Assembly: GCA_024760905.1 (NCBI GenBank)
Contig: CM045750.1
Coordinates: 18,465,419 to 18,529,418, forward strand
Source of the DNA: Plotosus lineatus
Lineage: Eukaryota > Chordata > Actinopteri > Siluriformes > Plotosidae
Direction of reading: 5' to 3'
DNA length: 64,000 bases
The notes beneath the pieces are model-generated. The model saw nothing but the letters and a program-made list of their open reading frames with translations, did no database searches and was not told the origin of the DNA. A program made the position numbers and the translations under genes. The stretch's first letter is position 1. Each line of letters begins with the position of its first letter. Shown one piece after another: positions 1 to 11,460 of the stretch.

Positions 1-1848
1 CAGCAAACGGGTACCGGCAGGCCAAACGTGCTGCAGCCGAGGCTGTCGCAGATGCAAAATCTCGGGCGTGGGAGGAGTTCGGTGAGGGCCTGGAGAGTGA
101 TTATCGGTTGGCCTCAAAAAGGTTCTGGGCCACCATCCGACGCCTCAGGAGGGGGAAGCAGTTCTTCACAAACACTGTTTACGGTGGAGGTGGGGAGCTG
201 CTTACCTTGACTGGGGATGTTGTTGAGAGGTGGAGGGAATACTTTGAGGACCTTCTCAATCCCACCAACACGCCCGCCATGGAAGAGGAAGACCCTGGGG
301 TTCGGGTGAGGGTCCGCCCATCACTGGAGTGGAGGTCACTGAGGTTGTCAAAAAGCTCCTCGGTGGTCGAGCTCCGGGTTGGACGAGATCCGCCCGGAAT
401 ATCTCAGGGCTCTGGATGTTGTAGGACTGTCTTGGTTGACACGTCTCTGCAACATCGCGTGGTCATCGGGGCTGTACCTCTGGATTGGCAAACTGGGGTG
501 GTGGTCCCAATTTTTAAGAAGGGGACCGGAGGGTGTGTTCCAATTATCGGGAATTACACTCCTCAGCCTACCTGGGAAAGTCTATGCAGGGGTACTAGAG
601 AGGAGGATCCGACCGATAGTCGAACCTCGGATTCAGGAGGAACAATGTGGTTTTCGCCCTGGCCGCAGCACTCTTGACCAACTCTATACGCTCCACAGGA
701 TTCTGGAGGGGCATGGGAGTTTGCCCAATCTGTCCACATGTGCTTTGTGGATTTGGAGAAGGCTTTCGACCGTGTCCCTCGAAAGATCTTGTGGGGCGTG
801 CTCGAGAATACGGCGTTCGGATCCGTTGTTACGAGCGATTCGGTCGCTGTATCACCGAGCCAGAGTTTGGTCCGTATTGGTAACGCCAGGTCGGATTCGG
901 TTCCAGTGGGAGTTGGAGTCCGCCAAGGCTGTGCTTTGTCACCGATTCTGTTCATAATTTTTATGGACAGAATTTCTTGGCGCAGTCGGGGCGACGACGG
1001 GTTCTGGTTTGGTGGCCATCGGATATCGTCTCTGCTTTTTGCGGATGATGTTGTCCTTTTGGCTTCATCAAGTCGGGCCCTCCAGCTCTCATTGGAGCGA
1101 TTCGCAGCTGAGTGCGAAGCAGCCGGGATGAAGATCAGTACCTCCAAGTCCGAGGCCATGGTTCTCAGTCGGACAATGGTGGAATGCACCCTCCGGGTCG
1201 GGAATGAGGTCCTGCCCCAAGTGGAGGAGTTTAAGTATCTTGGGGTCTTGTTTACGCAGTGAGGGAAGGATGGAGCGAGAGATCGACAGACGGATCGCTG
1301 CAGCCTCTGCTGTTAAGCGGTGCCTGTACCGGTCCGTTGTGGTGAAAAAGGAGCTGAGCCGCAAGGCGAAGCTCTCAATTTACCAGTCGATCTACGTTCC
1401 AACCCTCACCTATGGTCACGAGCTTTGGGTAATGACCGAAAGAACAAGATCACGGATACAAGCGGCTGAAATGAGCTTTCTTCGCCGGGTGGCGGGGTTC
1501 TCCCTTAGAGATAGGGTGAGAAGCTCCGCCATCCGGGAGAGCTTCGAGTAGATCCGCTGCTCCTCCGCATTGAGAGGGGCCAGTTGAGGTGGCTCGGGCA
1601 TCTGGTCAGAATGCCCCCCGGACGCCTCCCTGGTGTGGTGTTTCGGGCATGTCCAACCGGGAAGAGACCCCGGGGTCGACCTAGAACACGCTGGAGGGAC
1701 TATGTCTCTCGGCTTGTCTGGGACCGCCTCGGTGTCCCCCCGGGAGAGTTGGAGGAAGTAGCTCGGGAGAGGGATGTCTGGACCTTTTTGCTAAGGTTGC
1801 TGCCCCCGCGACCCGACCCTGGACTAAACGGAAAAAGATGATGATGAT
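1..1848 (+). mobile_element. Rex3 LINE (RTE clade), copy 1, 5' part outside window
   Basis: This is the 3' portion of a Rex3-type non-LTR retrotransposon. It contains the linker, the reverse transcriptase with motif A around 738-790 (VDLEKAFDRVPR), motif B (GVRQGC) around 913 and FADD around 1036, and the RTE-style C-terminus (RPRGRPRTRW) near 1660-1700. It ends in an ATG-triplet tail, typical of the clade, followed by the target-site duplication at 1849-1863. The reading frame is broken by several small indels, for example near 300, 530, 810 and 1255, so no complete polyprotein is encoded. The C-terminal part (1584-1841) is open to the stop codon next to the tail. Confidence 0.93.
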
Positions 1849-2865
1849 GATGGTGTGGCATTATGGCATTTTAATAAAGTACATTTGCTGTGGGATTTGA
1901 TCAAAGTGCAAAGTGACGCAATACCATCATCACTATGAAGTTTTAATGCTTTCGAATCATGAATTGTAATTGTAGCAACAGTGGATTATTTTGGACTCCA
2001 TGCGTGACAGAATCACATTTTCACCGAACCATTCAGAAACGCACCTGTTTAAAAGATGACAGAAAACGCACCCGTATTGAAAAAACGCACCCGTTTTTGA
2101 AAAACGTCCCCGCCACAATTGATTCTGGAAAACATGACATGTCCATGTTCCCAGCACAGTGGATTATTTTGGACTCCATGCCCGACAGAATCACATTTTC
2201 ACCGAACCATTCAGAAACGCACCTGTTTTAAAGATGACGCACCCATTTTAGAAAACGCACCCGTTTTGGAAAACGCACCCGTTTTGGGAAACGCACCCGT
2301 TTTATGGAACGCACCCGTATTGGAAAACGCACCCGTTTTGGGAAACGCACCCGTTTTATGGAACGCACCCGTATTGGAAAACGCACCCGTTTTAGGAAAC
2401 GCACCCGTTTTGGGAAACGCACCCGTTTTATGGAACGCACCCGTATTGGAAAACGCACCCGTTTTAGGAAACGCACCCGTTTTGGGAAACACACCCGTTT
2501 TGGGAAACACACCCGTTTTAGGGAACGCACCCGTTTTGGGAAACGCACCCGTTTTATGGAACGCACCCGTTTTGGGAAACGCACCCGTATTGGAAAACGC
2601 ACCCGTTTTTGATAAACGTCCCTCGCCACAATTGATTCTGGAAAACATGACATGTCCATGTTCCCAGCACAGTGGATTATTTTGGACTCCATGCCCGACA
2701 GAATCACATTTTCACCGAACCATTCAGAAACGCATCACGCACCCGCAAGGGAAAACACATCCGTTTTGGGAAACACACCCTTCCTTTTTCATCACGAGCA
2801 TACACGTGCACAGAGAGAGAGAGAGAGAGAGACATTATTTATTTTATCATGATGGTGTGGCATTA
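1849..2865 (+). repeat. Array spacer unit 1 (Rex3 3' flank, minisatellite, GA repeat)
   Basis: This is host-derived sequence around the Rex3 insertion. It starts with the 15-bp target-site duplication (1849-1863) and continues with an AT-rich stretch also found without Rex3 at 32293-32400. A module of about 120 bp follows, rich in the words CCGAACCATTCAGAAACGC and CCACAATTGATTCTGG, and it occurs before and after the minisatellite (about 1975-2110, 2115-2235 and 2630-2740). A GA-dinucleotide run lies at about 2812-2832, and the second copy of the target-site duplication at 2851-2865. No gene is seen here; the long open frames are a by-product of the 18-bp periodicity. Confidence 0.85.
2239..2620 (+). 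repeat. 18-bp minisatellite block, unit 1
   Basis: About 21 tandem copies of an 18-bp motif close to ACGCACCCGTTTTGGGAA, with GTAT and TTTA variants. Each monomer carries two CpG sites and a short self-complementary CCC-GTTTT-GGG core. The monomer length is a multiple of three, so several frames stay open on both strands (for example repeats of NAPVLG or RTRFGK). These are not considered proteins. Confidence 0.93.
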
Positions 2866-5800
2866 CCCCTCCTTGAATCGCCACCTTATCGTGGTGGAGG
2901 GGTTTGCGTGACCTAATGATCCTAGGAGCTATGTTGTCCCCCGACTAATGCCCCTGGTAGGGTCACCCAAGGCAAACAGGTCCGGGGTGAAGGTCCAGAC
3001 AAAGTGCGATTCAAAACAAACCCCTAAAGACAAGAGACAACAAAGGAAGCAGTCTCCCTTGCGGACGCGGGTCACCGGGGTTCCCTCCTGGAGCCAGGCC
3101 CAGGGGAGGGGCTCGAAGGGCTCAGCCCGAAAAGGAGACATGGGTCCGCCCTCCCATGGACCCACCACCCGTGGGAGGAGTTTTAGGGGTCGGGTGCAGT
3201 GTGAGTTGGGTGGCAGCCAAAGGCATGGGTTCTGTCGGACTGATCCTCGGCTGCTTACTCTGACCTTCGGGACATGGAATGTCACCTCTCTGGCGGGAAA
3301 GGAGCCTGATTTGGTGCGTGAGGTGGAGAGATACCGACTAGATATAGTCGGGCTCACCTCAACACATAGCTTGGGCTCTGGAACCATCCATCTCGAAAGA
3401 GGCTGGACCTTCTTCTATTCTGGAGTTGCTCATGGGGAGGCGGCGAGCCGGGTGTGGGTATTCTTGTTGCCCCCATCTCGGTGCCCAAATGTTGGGGTTC
3501 TCCCGGTTGACGAAAGGGTAGCTTCCCTCCGTCTTCGGGTGGGGCGGGTCCTGACTGTTATTTGTGCTTATGCACCAAATGACAGTTCAGAGTACCCACC
3601 CTTTTGGAGTCTTTGGGGGTGTTGGAGAACGCTCCCTCGGGAGACTCGCTCGTTGTCTTGGGAGACTTCAACGCCCATGTGGGCAACGATAGTGTGACCT
3701 GGAAGGGTGTGATCGGTAGGTACGGCCTCTCCAGTCTGAATCCGAATGGTGTGTCGTTGTTGGACTTCTGTGCTCGTCATAGTTTGTCTATCACGAACAC
3801 CATGTTCGAACATAAGGGTGTCCATAAGTGCACTTGGCACCAGGACACCCTAGGTCGCAGTTCGATGATTGACTTTGTAGTCGTGTCATCGGACTTGCGA
3901 CCATATGTTCTGGACACTCGGGTGAAGAGAGGAGCTGAGCTGTCTACCGATCACTACCTGGTGGTGAGTTGGCTTCGGTGGTGTGGGAGGTTGCCTTCCA
4001 GACCTGGCAGGCCCAAGCGTGTAATCAGGGTCTGCTGGGAACGTTTGGCGGAGCCCCTGTCCGAGAGGCCTTTAACTCCCACCTCCGGCAGAGCTACAAC
4101 CACGTTCGGAGGAGGCGGGGACATGGAATCCGAATGGGCCATGTTTCGTGCCTCCATTGCTGAGGCGGCAGCCCATAGCTGTGGCCGTAAGGTCGCCGGT
4201 GCTTGTCGTGGCGGTAATCCCGAACCCGGTGGTGGACACCTGCGGTGAAGGGGGCCGTCCAGCTGAAGAAGGAGGCCTATCGGGTTTTATTAGCCTGTGG
4301 GACTCCTGAGGCAGCAAACGGGTACCCGCAGGCCAAACGTGCTGCAGCCGAGGCTGTCGCAGATGCAAAATCTCGGGCGTGGGAGGAGTTCGGTGAGGGC
4401 CTGGAGAGTGATTATCGGTTGGCCTCAAAAAGGTTCTGGGCCACCATCCGACGCCTCAGGAGGGGGAAGCAGTTCTTCACAAACACTGTTTACGGTGGAG
4501 GTGGGGAGCTGCTTACCTTGACTGGGGATGTTGTTGAGAGGTGGAGGGAATACTTTGAGGACCTTCTCAATCCCACCAACACGCCCGCCATGGAAGAGGA
4601 AGACCCTGCGGGTCCGGGTGAGGGTCCGCCCATCACTGGAGTGGAGGTCACTGAGGTTGTCAAAAAGCTCCTCGGTGCTCGAGCTCCGGGGTTGGACGAG
4701 ATCCGCCCGAATATCTCAGGGCTCTGGATGTTGTAGGACTGTCTTGGTTGACACGTCTCTGCAACATCGCGTGGTCATCGGGGCTGTACCTCTGGATTGG
4801 CAAACTGGGGTGGTGGTCCCAATTTTTAAGAAGGGGGACCGGAGGGTGTGTTCCAATTATCGGGGAATTACACTCCTCAGCCTACCTGGGAAAGTCTATG
4901 CAGGGGTACTAGAGAGGAGGATCCGACCGATAGTCGAACCTCGGATTCAGGAGGAACAATGTGGTTTTCGTCCTGGCCGCAGCACTCTTGACCAACTCTA
5001 TACGCTCCACAGGACTCTGGAGGGTACATGGGAGTTTGCCCAATCCGTCCACATGTGCTTTGTGGATTTGGAGAAGGCTTTCGACCGTGTCCCTCGAAAG
5101 ATCTTGTGGGGCGTGCTCCGAGAATACGGCGTTCCGGATCCGTTGTTACGAGCGATTCGGTCGCTGTATCACCGGAGCCAGAGTTTGGTCCGTATTGGTA
5201 ACAGCAGGTCGGATTCGTTTCCAGTGGGAGTTGGAGTCCGCCAAGGCTGTCCTTTGTCACCGATTCTGTTCATAATTTTTATGGACAGAATTTCTAGGCG
5301 CAGTCGAGGCGATGAGGGGTTCTGGTTTGGTGGCCATCGGATATCGTCTCTGCTTTTTGCGGATGATGTTGTCCTTTTGGCTTCATCAAGTCGGGCCCTC
5401 CAGCTCTCATTGGAGCGATTCGCAGCTGAGTGCGAAGCAGCCGGGATGAAGATCAGTACCTCCAAGTCCGAGGCCATGGTTCTCAGTCGGACAATGGTGG
5501 AATGCACCCTCCGGGTCGGGAATGAGGTCCTGCCCCAAGTGGAGGAGTTTAAGTATCTTGGGGTCTTGTTTACGAGTGAGGGAAGGATGGAGCGAGAGAT
5601 CGACAGACGGATCGCTGCAGCCTCTGCTGTTAAGCGGTGCCTGTACCGGTCCGTTGTGGTGAAAAAGGAGCTGAGCCGCAAGGCGAAGCTCTCAATTTAC
5701 CAGTCGATCTACGTTCCAACCCTCACCTATGGTCACGAGCTTTGGGTAATGACCGAAAGAACAAGATCACGGATACAAGCGGCTGAAATGAGCTTTCTTC

Positions 5801-6157
5801 GCCGGGTGGCGGGGTTCTCCCTTAGAGATAGGGTGAGAAGCTCCGCCATCCGGGAGAGCTCGGAGTAGATCCGCTGCTCCTCCGCATTGAGAGGGGCCAG
5901 TTGAGGTGGCTCGGGCATCTGGTCAGAATGCCCCGGACGCCTCCCTGGTGTGGTGTTTCGGGCATGTCCAACCGGGAAGAGACCCCGGGTCGACCTAGAA
6001 CACGCTGGAGGGACTATGTCTCTCGGCTTGTCTGGGACCGCCTCGGTGTCCCCGGGAGAGTTGGAGGAAGTAGCTCGGGAGAGGGATGTCTGGACCTTTG
6101 CTAAGGTTGCTGCCCCGCGACCCGACCCTGGACTAAACGGAAAAAGATGATGATGAT
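2866..6157 (+). mobile_element. Rex3 LINE (RTE clade), copy 2, full-length, frameshifted
   Basis: A full-length element of 3292 bp, flanked by the 15-bp duplication GATGGTGTGGCATTA (2851-2865 and 6158-6172). The 5' end contains a short inverted stem (CGCCACCTTATCGTGGTGG). The reading frame opens near 2948 and encodes an apurinic-type endonuclease (GTWNVTSL near 3275; [10 protein letters not shown] near 3663; [10 protein letters not shown] near 3945). A linker and reverse transcriptase follow (VDLEKAFDRVPR near 5060, GVRQGCPLSPILF near 5235, FADDVVLLAS near 5355), then an RTE C-terminus ending beside the ATG tail. It is broken by indels near 3440-3600, 4235, 4600-4710, 5865, 5935 and 5990-6100. 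The longest intact stretch is the RT part at about 4528-5868. Confidence 0.95.
4528..5868 (+). pseudogene. Rex3 reverse transcriptase domain, best-preserved RT frame of copy 2
   Basis: About 446 codons are open. From about 4700 they read as RNA-directed DNA polymerase; the first part of the frame is out of phase with the true linker. The sequence shows TGVVVPIFKKG (fingers), YRGITLLSL, CGFRPGRSTLDQLY, motif A with the catalytic Asp (VDLEKAFDRVPR), motif B (RQGCPLSPILF), motif C FADD, and the YLGVLF thumb motif. Such enzymes copy their own mRNA at a nicked target site. The frame stops just before the C-terminal segment because of an indel near 5865, so the protein would lack its C-terminus. 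I treat it as a dead element. Confidence 0.85.
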
Positions 6158-6172
6158 GATGGTGTGGCATTA

Positions 6173-7080
6173 TGGCATTTTAATAAAGTACATTTGCTGT
6201 GGGATTTGATCAAAGTGCAAAGTGACGCAATACCATCATCACTATGAAGTTTTAATGCTTTCGAATCATGAATTGTAATTGTAGCAACAGTGGATTATTT
6301 TGGACTCCATGCGTGACAGAATCACATTTTCACCGAACCATTCAGAAACGCACCTGTTTAAAAGATGACAGAAAACGCACCCGTATTGAAAAAACGCACC
6401 CGTTTTTGAAAAACGTCCCCGCCACAATTGATTCTGGAAAACATGACATGTCCATGTTCCCAGCACAGTGGATTATTTTGGACTCCATGCCCGACAGAAT
6501 CACATTTTCACCGAACCATTCAGAAACGCACCTGTTTTAAAGATGACGCACCCATTTTAGAAAACGCACCCGTTTTGGAAAACGCACCCGTTTTGGGAAA
6601 CGCACCCGTTTTATGGAACGCACCCGTATTGGAAAACGCACCCGTTTTATGGAACGCACCCGTATTGGAAAACGCACCCGTTTTAGGAAACGCACCCGTT
6701 TTATGGAACGCACCAGTATTGGAAAACGCACCCGTTTTAGGAAACGCACCCGTTTTGGGAAACACACCCGTTTTGGGAAACACACCCGTTTTAGGGAACG
6801 CACCCGTTTTGGGAAACGCACCCGTTTTATGGAACGCACCCGTTTTGGGAAACGCACCCGTATTGGAAAACGCACCCGTTTTTGATAAACGTCCCTCGCC
6901 ACAATTGATTCTGGAAAACATGACATGTCCATGTTCCCAGCACAGTGGATTATTTTGGACTCCATGCCCGACAGAATCACATTTTCACCGAACCATTCAG
7001 AAACGGATCACGCACCCGCAAGGGAAAACACACCCGTTTTGGGAAACACACCCTTCCTTTTTCATCACGAGCATACACGT

Positions 7081-7111
<31 letters not shown>

Positions 7112-7144
7112 CATTATTTATTTTATCATGATGGTGTGGCATTA
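6173..7144 (+). repeat. Array spacer unit 2 with minisatellite (6548-6893)
   Basis: Same organisation as the first spacer. The minisatellite block is two monomers (36 bp) shorter than in units 1 and 3 and contains a private variant (CACCAGTATTGG at about 6711). The GA run (about 7086-7110) is longer than in unit 1. It ends with the target-site duplication at 7130-7144. Confidence 0.88.
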
Positions 7145-10100
7145 CCCCTCCTTGAATCGCCACCTTATCGTGGTGGAGGGGTTTGCGTGACCTAATGATC
7201 CTAGGAGCTATGTTGTCCCCCGACTAATGCCCCTGGTAGGGTCACCCAAGGCAAACAGGTCCGGGGTGAAGGTCCAGACAAAGTGCGATTCAAAACAAAC
7301 CCCTAAAGACAAGAGACAACAAAGGAAGCAGTCTCCCTTGCGGACGCGGGTCACCGGGGTTCCCTCCTGGAGCCAGGCCCAGGGGAGGGGCTCGAAGGGC
7401 TCAGCCCGAAAAGGAGACATGGGTCCGCCCTCCCATGGACCCACCACCCGTGGGAGGAGTTTTAGGGGTCGGGTGCAGTGTGAGTTGGGTGGCAGCCAAA
7501 GGCATGGGTTCTGTCGGACTGATCCTCGGCTGCTTACTCTGACCTTCGGGACATGGAATGTCACCTCTCTGGCGGGAAAGGAGCCTGATTTGGTGCGTGA
7601 GGTGGAGAGATACCGACTAGATATAGTCGGGCTCACCTCAACACATAGCTTGGGCTCTGGAACCATCCATCTCGAAAGAGGCTGGACCTTCTTCTATTCT
7701 GGAGTTGCTCATGGGGAGAGGCGGCGAGCCGGTGTGGGTATTCTTGTTGCCCCCGTCTCGCTGCCCAAATGGTGAGGTTCTGCCCCGTTGGCGAAAGGGT
7801 AGCTTCCCTCCGTCTTCGGGTGGGGCGGGTCCTGACTGTTATTTGTGCTTATGCACCAAATGACAGTTCAGAGTACCCACCCTTTTGGAGTCTTTGGGGG
7901 TGTTGGAGAACGCTCCCTCGGGAGACTCGCTCGTTGTCTTGGGAGACTTCAACGCCCATGTGGGCAACGATAGTGTGACCTGGAAGGGTGTGATCGGTAG
8001 GTACGGCCTCTCCAGTCTGAATCCGAATGGTGTGTCGTTGTTGGACTTCTGTGCTCGTCATAGTTTGTCTATCACGAACACCATGTTCGAACATAAGGGT
8101 GTCCATAAGTGCACTTGGCACCAGGACACCCTAGGTCGCAGTTCGATGATTGACTTTGTAGTCGTGTCATCGGACTTGCGACCATATGTTCTGGACACTC
8201 GGGTGAAGAGAGGAGCTGAGCTGTCTACCGATCACTACCTGGTGGTGAGTTGGCCGGTGGTGTGGGAGGTTGCCTTCCAGACCTGGCAGGCCCAAGCGTG
8301 TAATCAGGGTCTGCTGGGAACGTTTGGCGGAGCCCCTGTCCGAGAGGCCTTTAACTCCCACCTCCGGCAGAGCTACAACCACGTTCGGAGGAGGCGGGGA
8401 CATGGAATCCGAATGGGCCATGTTTCGTGCCTCCATTGCTGAGGCGGCAGCCCATAGCTGTGGCCGTAAGGTCGCCGGTGCTTGTCGTGGCGGTAATCCC
8501 GAACCCGGTGGTGGACACCTGCGGTGAAGGGGCCGTCCAGCTGAAGAAGGAGGCCTATCGGGTTTTATTAGCCTGTGGGACTCCTGAGGCAGCAAACGGG
8601 TACCGGCAGGCCAAGCGTGCTGCAGCCGAGGCTGTCGCAGATGCAAAATCTCGGGCGTGGGAGGAGTTCGGTGAGGGCCTGGAGAGTGATTATCGGTTGG
8701 CCTCAAAGGTTCTGGGCCACCATCCGACGCCTCAGGAGGGGAAGCAGTTCTTCACAAACACTGTTTACGGTGGAGGTGGGGAGCTGCTTACCTTGACTGG
8801 GGATGTTGTTGAGAGGTGGAGGGAATACTTTGAGGACCTTCTCAATCCCACCAACACGCCCGCCATGGAAGAGGAAGACCCTGGGGTTCGGGTGAGGTCC
8901 GCCCATCACTGGAGTGGAGGTCACTGAGGTTGTCAAAAAGCTCCTCGGTGGTCGAGCTCCGGGGTTGGACGAGATCCGCCCGGAATATCTCAGGGCTCTG
9001 GATGTTGTAGGACTGTCTTGGTTGACACGTCTCTGCAACATCGCGTGGTCATCGGGGCTGTACCTCTGGATTGGCAAACTGGGGTGGTGGTCCCAATTTT
9101 TAAGAAGGGGGACCGGAGGGTGTGTTCCAATTATCGGGGAATTACACTCCTCAGCCTACCTGGGAAAGTCTATGCAGGGGTACTAGAGAGGAGGATCCGA
9201 CCGATAGTCGAACCTCGGATTCAGGAGGAACAATGTGGTTTTCGTCCTGGCCGCAGCACTCTTGACCAACTCTATACGCTCCACAGGGTTCTGGAGGGGC
9301 ATGGGAGTTTGCCCAATCTGTCCACATGTGCTTTGTGGATTTGGAGAAGGCTTTCGACCGTGTCCCTCGAAAGATCTTGTGGGGCGTGCTCGAGAATCTG
9401 GCGTTCGGATCCGTTGTTCTGAGCGATTCGGTCGCTGTATCACCGAGCCAGAGTTTGGTCCGTATTGGTAACAGCAGGTCGGATTCGTTTCCAGTGGGAG
9501 TTGGAGTCCGCCAAGGCTGTCCTTTGTCACCGATTCTGTTCATAATTTTATGGACAGAATTTCTAAGCGCAGTCGAGGCGATGAGGGGTTCTGGTTTGGT
9601 GGCCATCGGATATCGTCTCTGCTTTTTGCGGATGATGTTGTCCTTTTGGCTTCATCAAGTCGGGCCCTCCAGCTCTCATTGGAGCGATTCGCAGCTGAGT
9701 GCGAAGCAGCCGGGATGAAGATCAGTACCTCCAAGTCCGAGGCCATGGTTCTCAGTCGGACAATGGTGGAATGCACCCTCCGGGTCGGGAATGAGGTCCT
9801 GCCCCAAGTGGAGGAGTTTAAGTATCTTGGGGTCTTGTTTACGAGTGAGGGAAGGATGGAGCGAGAGATCGACAGACGGATCGCTGCAGCCTCTGCTGTT
9901 AAGCGGTGCCTGTACCGGTCCGTTGTGGTGAAAAAGGAGCTGAGCCGCAAGGCGAAGCTCTCAATTTACCAGTCGATCTACGTTCCAACCCTCACCTATG
10001 GTCACGAGCTTTGGGTAATGACCGAAAGAACAAGATCACGGATACAAGCGGCTGAAATGAGCTTTCTTCGCCGGGTGGCGGGGTTCTCCCTTAGAGATAG

Positions 10101-10435
10101 GGTGAGAAGCTCCGCCATCCGGGGAGAGCTCGGAGTAGATCCGCTGCTCCTCCGCATTGAGAGGGGCCAGTTGAGGTGGCTCGGGCATCTGGTCAGAATG
10201 CCCCCCGGACGCCTCCCTGGTGTGGTGTTTCGGGCATGTCCAACCGGGAAGAGACCCCGGGGTCGACCTAGAACACGCTGGAGGGACTATGTCTCTCGGC
10301 TTGTCTGGGACCGCCTCGGTGTCCCCCCGGGAGAGTTGGAGGAAGTAGCTCGGGAGAGGGATGTCTGGACCTTTTTGCTAAGGTTGCTGCCCCCGCGACC
10401 CGACCCTGGACTAAACGGAAAAAGATGATGATGAT
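7145..10435 (+). mobile_element. Rex3 LINE (RTE clade), copy 3, full-length, frameshifted
   Basis: 3291 bp, with target-site duplications at 7130-7144 and 10436-10450. The domain order is as in copy 2. Disruptions lie in the endonuclease (about 7770-7800, with a local sequence change giving a stop), the linker (about 8240, 8705, 8895) and the RT before motif B (about 9390-9440 and 9546). The C-terminal third from 9550 to the stop at 10428 is intact: FADD, the YLGVLF thumb motif, the RPRGRP segment and the terminal LNGKR. Two stretches, at 9072 and 9510-9531, closely resemble what I recall of the published Rex3 RT primer sites, which supports the family call. Confidence 0.95.
9550..10428 (+). 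pseudogene. Rex3 RT C-terminal region, intact to natural stop
   Basis: About 292 open codons begin just after motif B. They contain motif C (FADDVVLLAS), the thumb (EFKYLGVLFTS) and the RTE C-terminal basic segment (GKRPRGRPRTRWRDY), and end at a TGA beside the ATG-repeat tail. The upstream RT lies in another frame because of a deletion near 9546 (one T fewer than in copy 2). It shows that the natural Rex3 3' UTR is essentially only the triplet tail. Confidence 0.85.
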
Positions 10436-10450
10436 GATGGTGTGGCATTA

Positions 10451-11394
10451 TGGCATTTTAATAAAGTACATTTGCTGTGGGATTTGATCAAAGTGCAAAG
10501 TGACGCAATACCATCATCACTATGAAGTTTTAATGCTTTCGAATCATGAATTGTAATTGTAGCAACAGTGGATTATTTTGGACTCCATGCGTGACAGAAT
10601 CACATTTTCACCGAACCATTCAGAAACGCACCTGTTTAAAAGATGACAGAAAACGCACCCGTATTGAAAAAACGCACCCGTTTTTGAAAAACGTCCACGC
10701 CACAATTGATTCTGGAAAACATGACATGTCCATGTTCCCAGCACAGTGGATTATTTTGGACTCCATGCCCGACAGAATCACATTTTCACCGAACCATTCA
10801 GAAACGCACCTGTTTTAAAGATGACGCACCCATTTTAGAAAACGCACCCGTTTTGGAAAACGCACCCGTTTTGGGAAACGCACCCGTTTTATGGAACGCA
10901 CCCGTATTGGAAAACGCACCCGTTTTGGGAAACGCACCCGTTTTATGGAACGCACCCGTATTGGAAAACGCACCCGTTTTAGGAAACGCACCCGTTTTGG
11001 GAAACGCACCCGTTTTATGGAACGCACCCGTATTGGAAAACGCACCCGTTTTAGGAAACGCACCCGTTTTGGGAAACACACCCGTTTTGGGAAACACACC
11101 CGTTTTAGGGAACGCACCCGTTTTGGGAAACGCACCCGTTTTATGGAACGCACCCGTTTTGGGAAACGCACCCGTATTGGAAAACGCACCCGTTTTTGAT
11201 AAACGTCCCTCGCCACAATTGATTCTGGAAAACATGACATGTCCATGTTCCCAGCACAGTGGATTATTTTGGACTCCATGCCCGACAGAATCACATTTTC
11301 ACCGAACCATTCAGAAACGCATCACGCACCCGCAAGGGAAAACACACCCGTTTTGGGAAACACACCCTTCCTTTTTCATCACGAGCATACACGT

Positions 11395-11430
<36 letters not shown>

Positions 11431-11460
11431 TATTTATTTTATCATGATGGTGTGGCATTA
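10451..11460 (+). repeat. Array spacer unit 3 with minisatellite (10826-11207)
   Basis: Same organisation as unit 1. The minisatellite has the same order of monomer variants as unit 1, although the units are two periods apart. The GA run lies at about 11399-11427. The target-site duplication at 11446-11460 precedes the next Rex3. Confidence 0.88.

Noticed and set aside
2239..2620. CRISPR-like array of short direct repeats
   Set aside because: The repeats are contiguous with no unique spacers, in a eukaryotic context; this is a minisatellite.
2119..2916. A 265-codon open frame of NAPVLG-type repeats (also 6428-7195 and 10706-11506) and antisense frames of TGAFPK or RVRFPK repeats
   Set aside because: The 18-bp monomer is a multiple of three and has no stop in several frames, so long frames arise on both strands. 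No start context, domain or conserved frame across units supports a protein.
2929..3387. Antisense 152-codon frame repeated in four units (also 7208-7666, 11524-11982, 15823-16281)
   Set aside because: It lies opposite the Rex3 endonuclease start and is conserved only because the DNA is duplicated.
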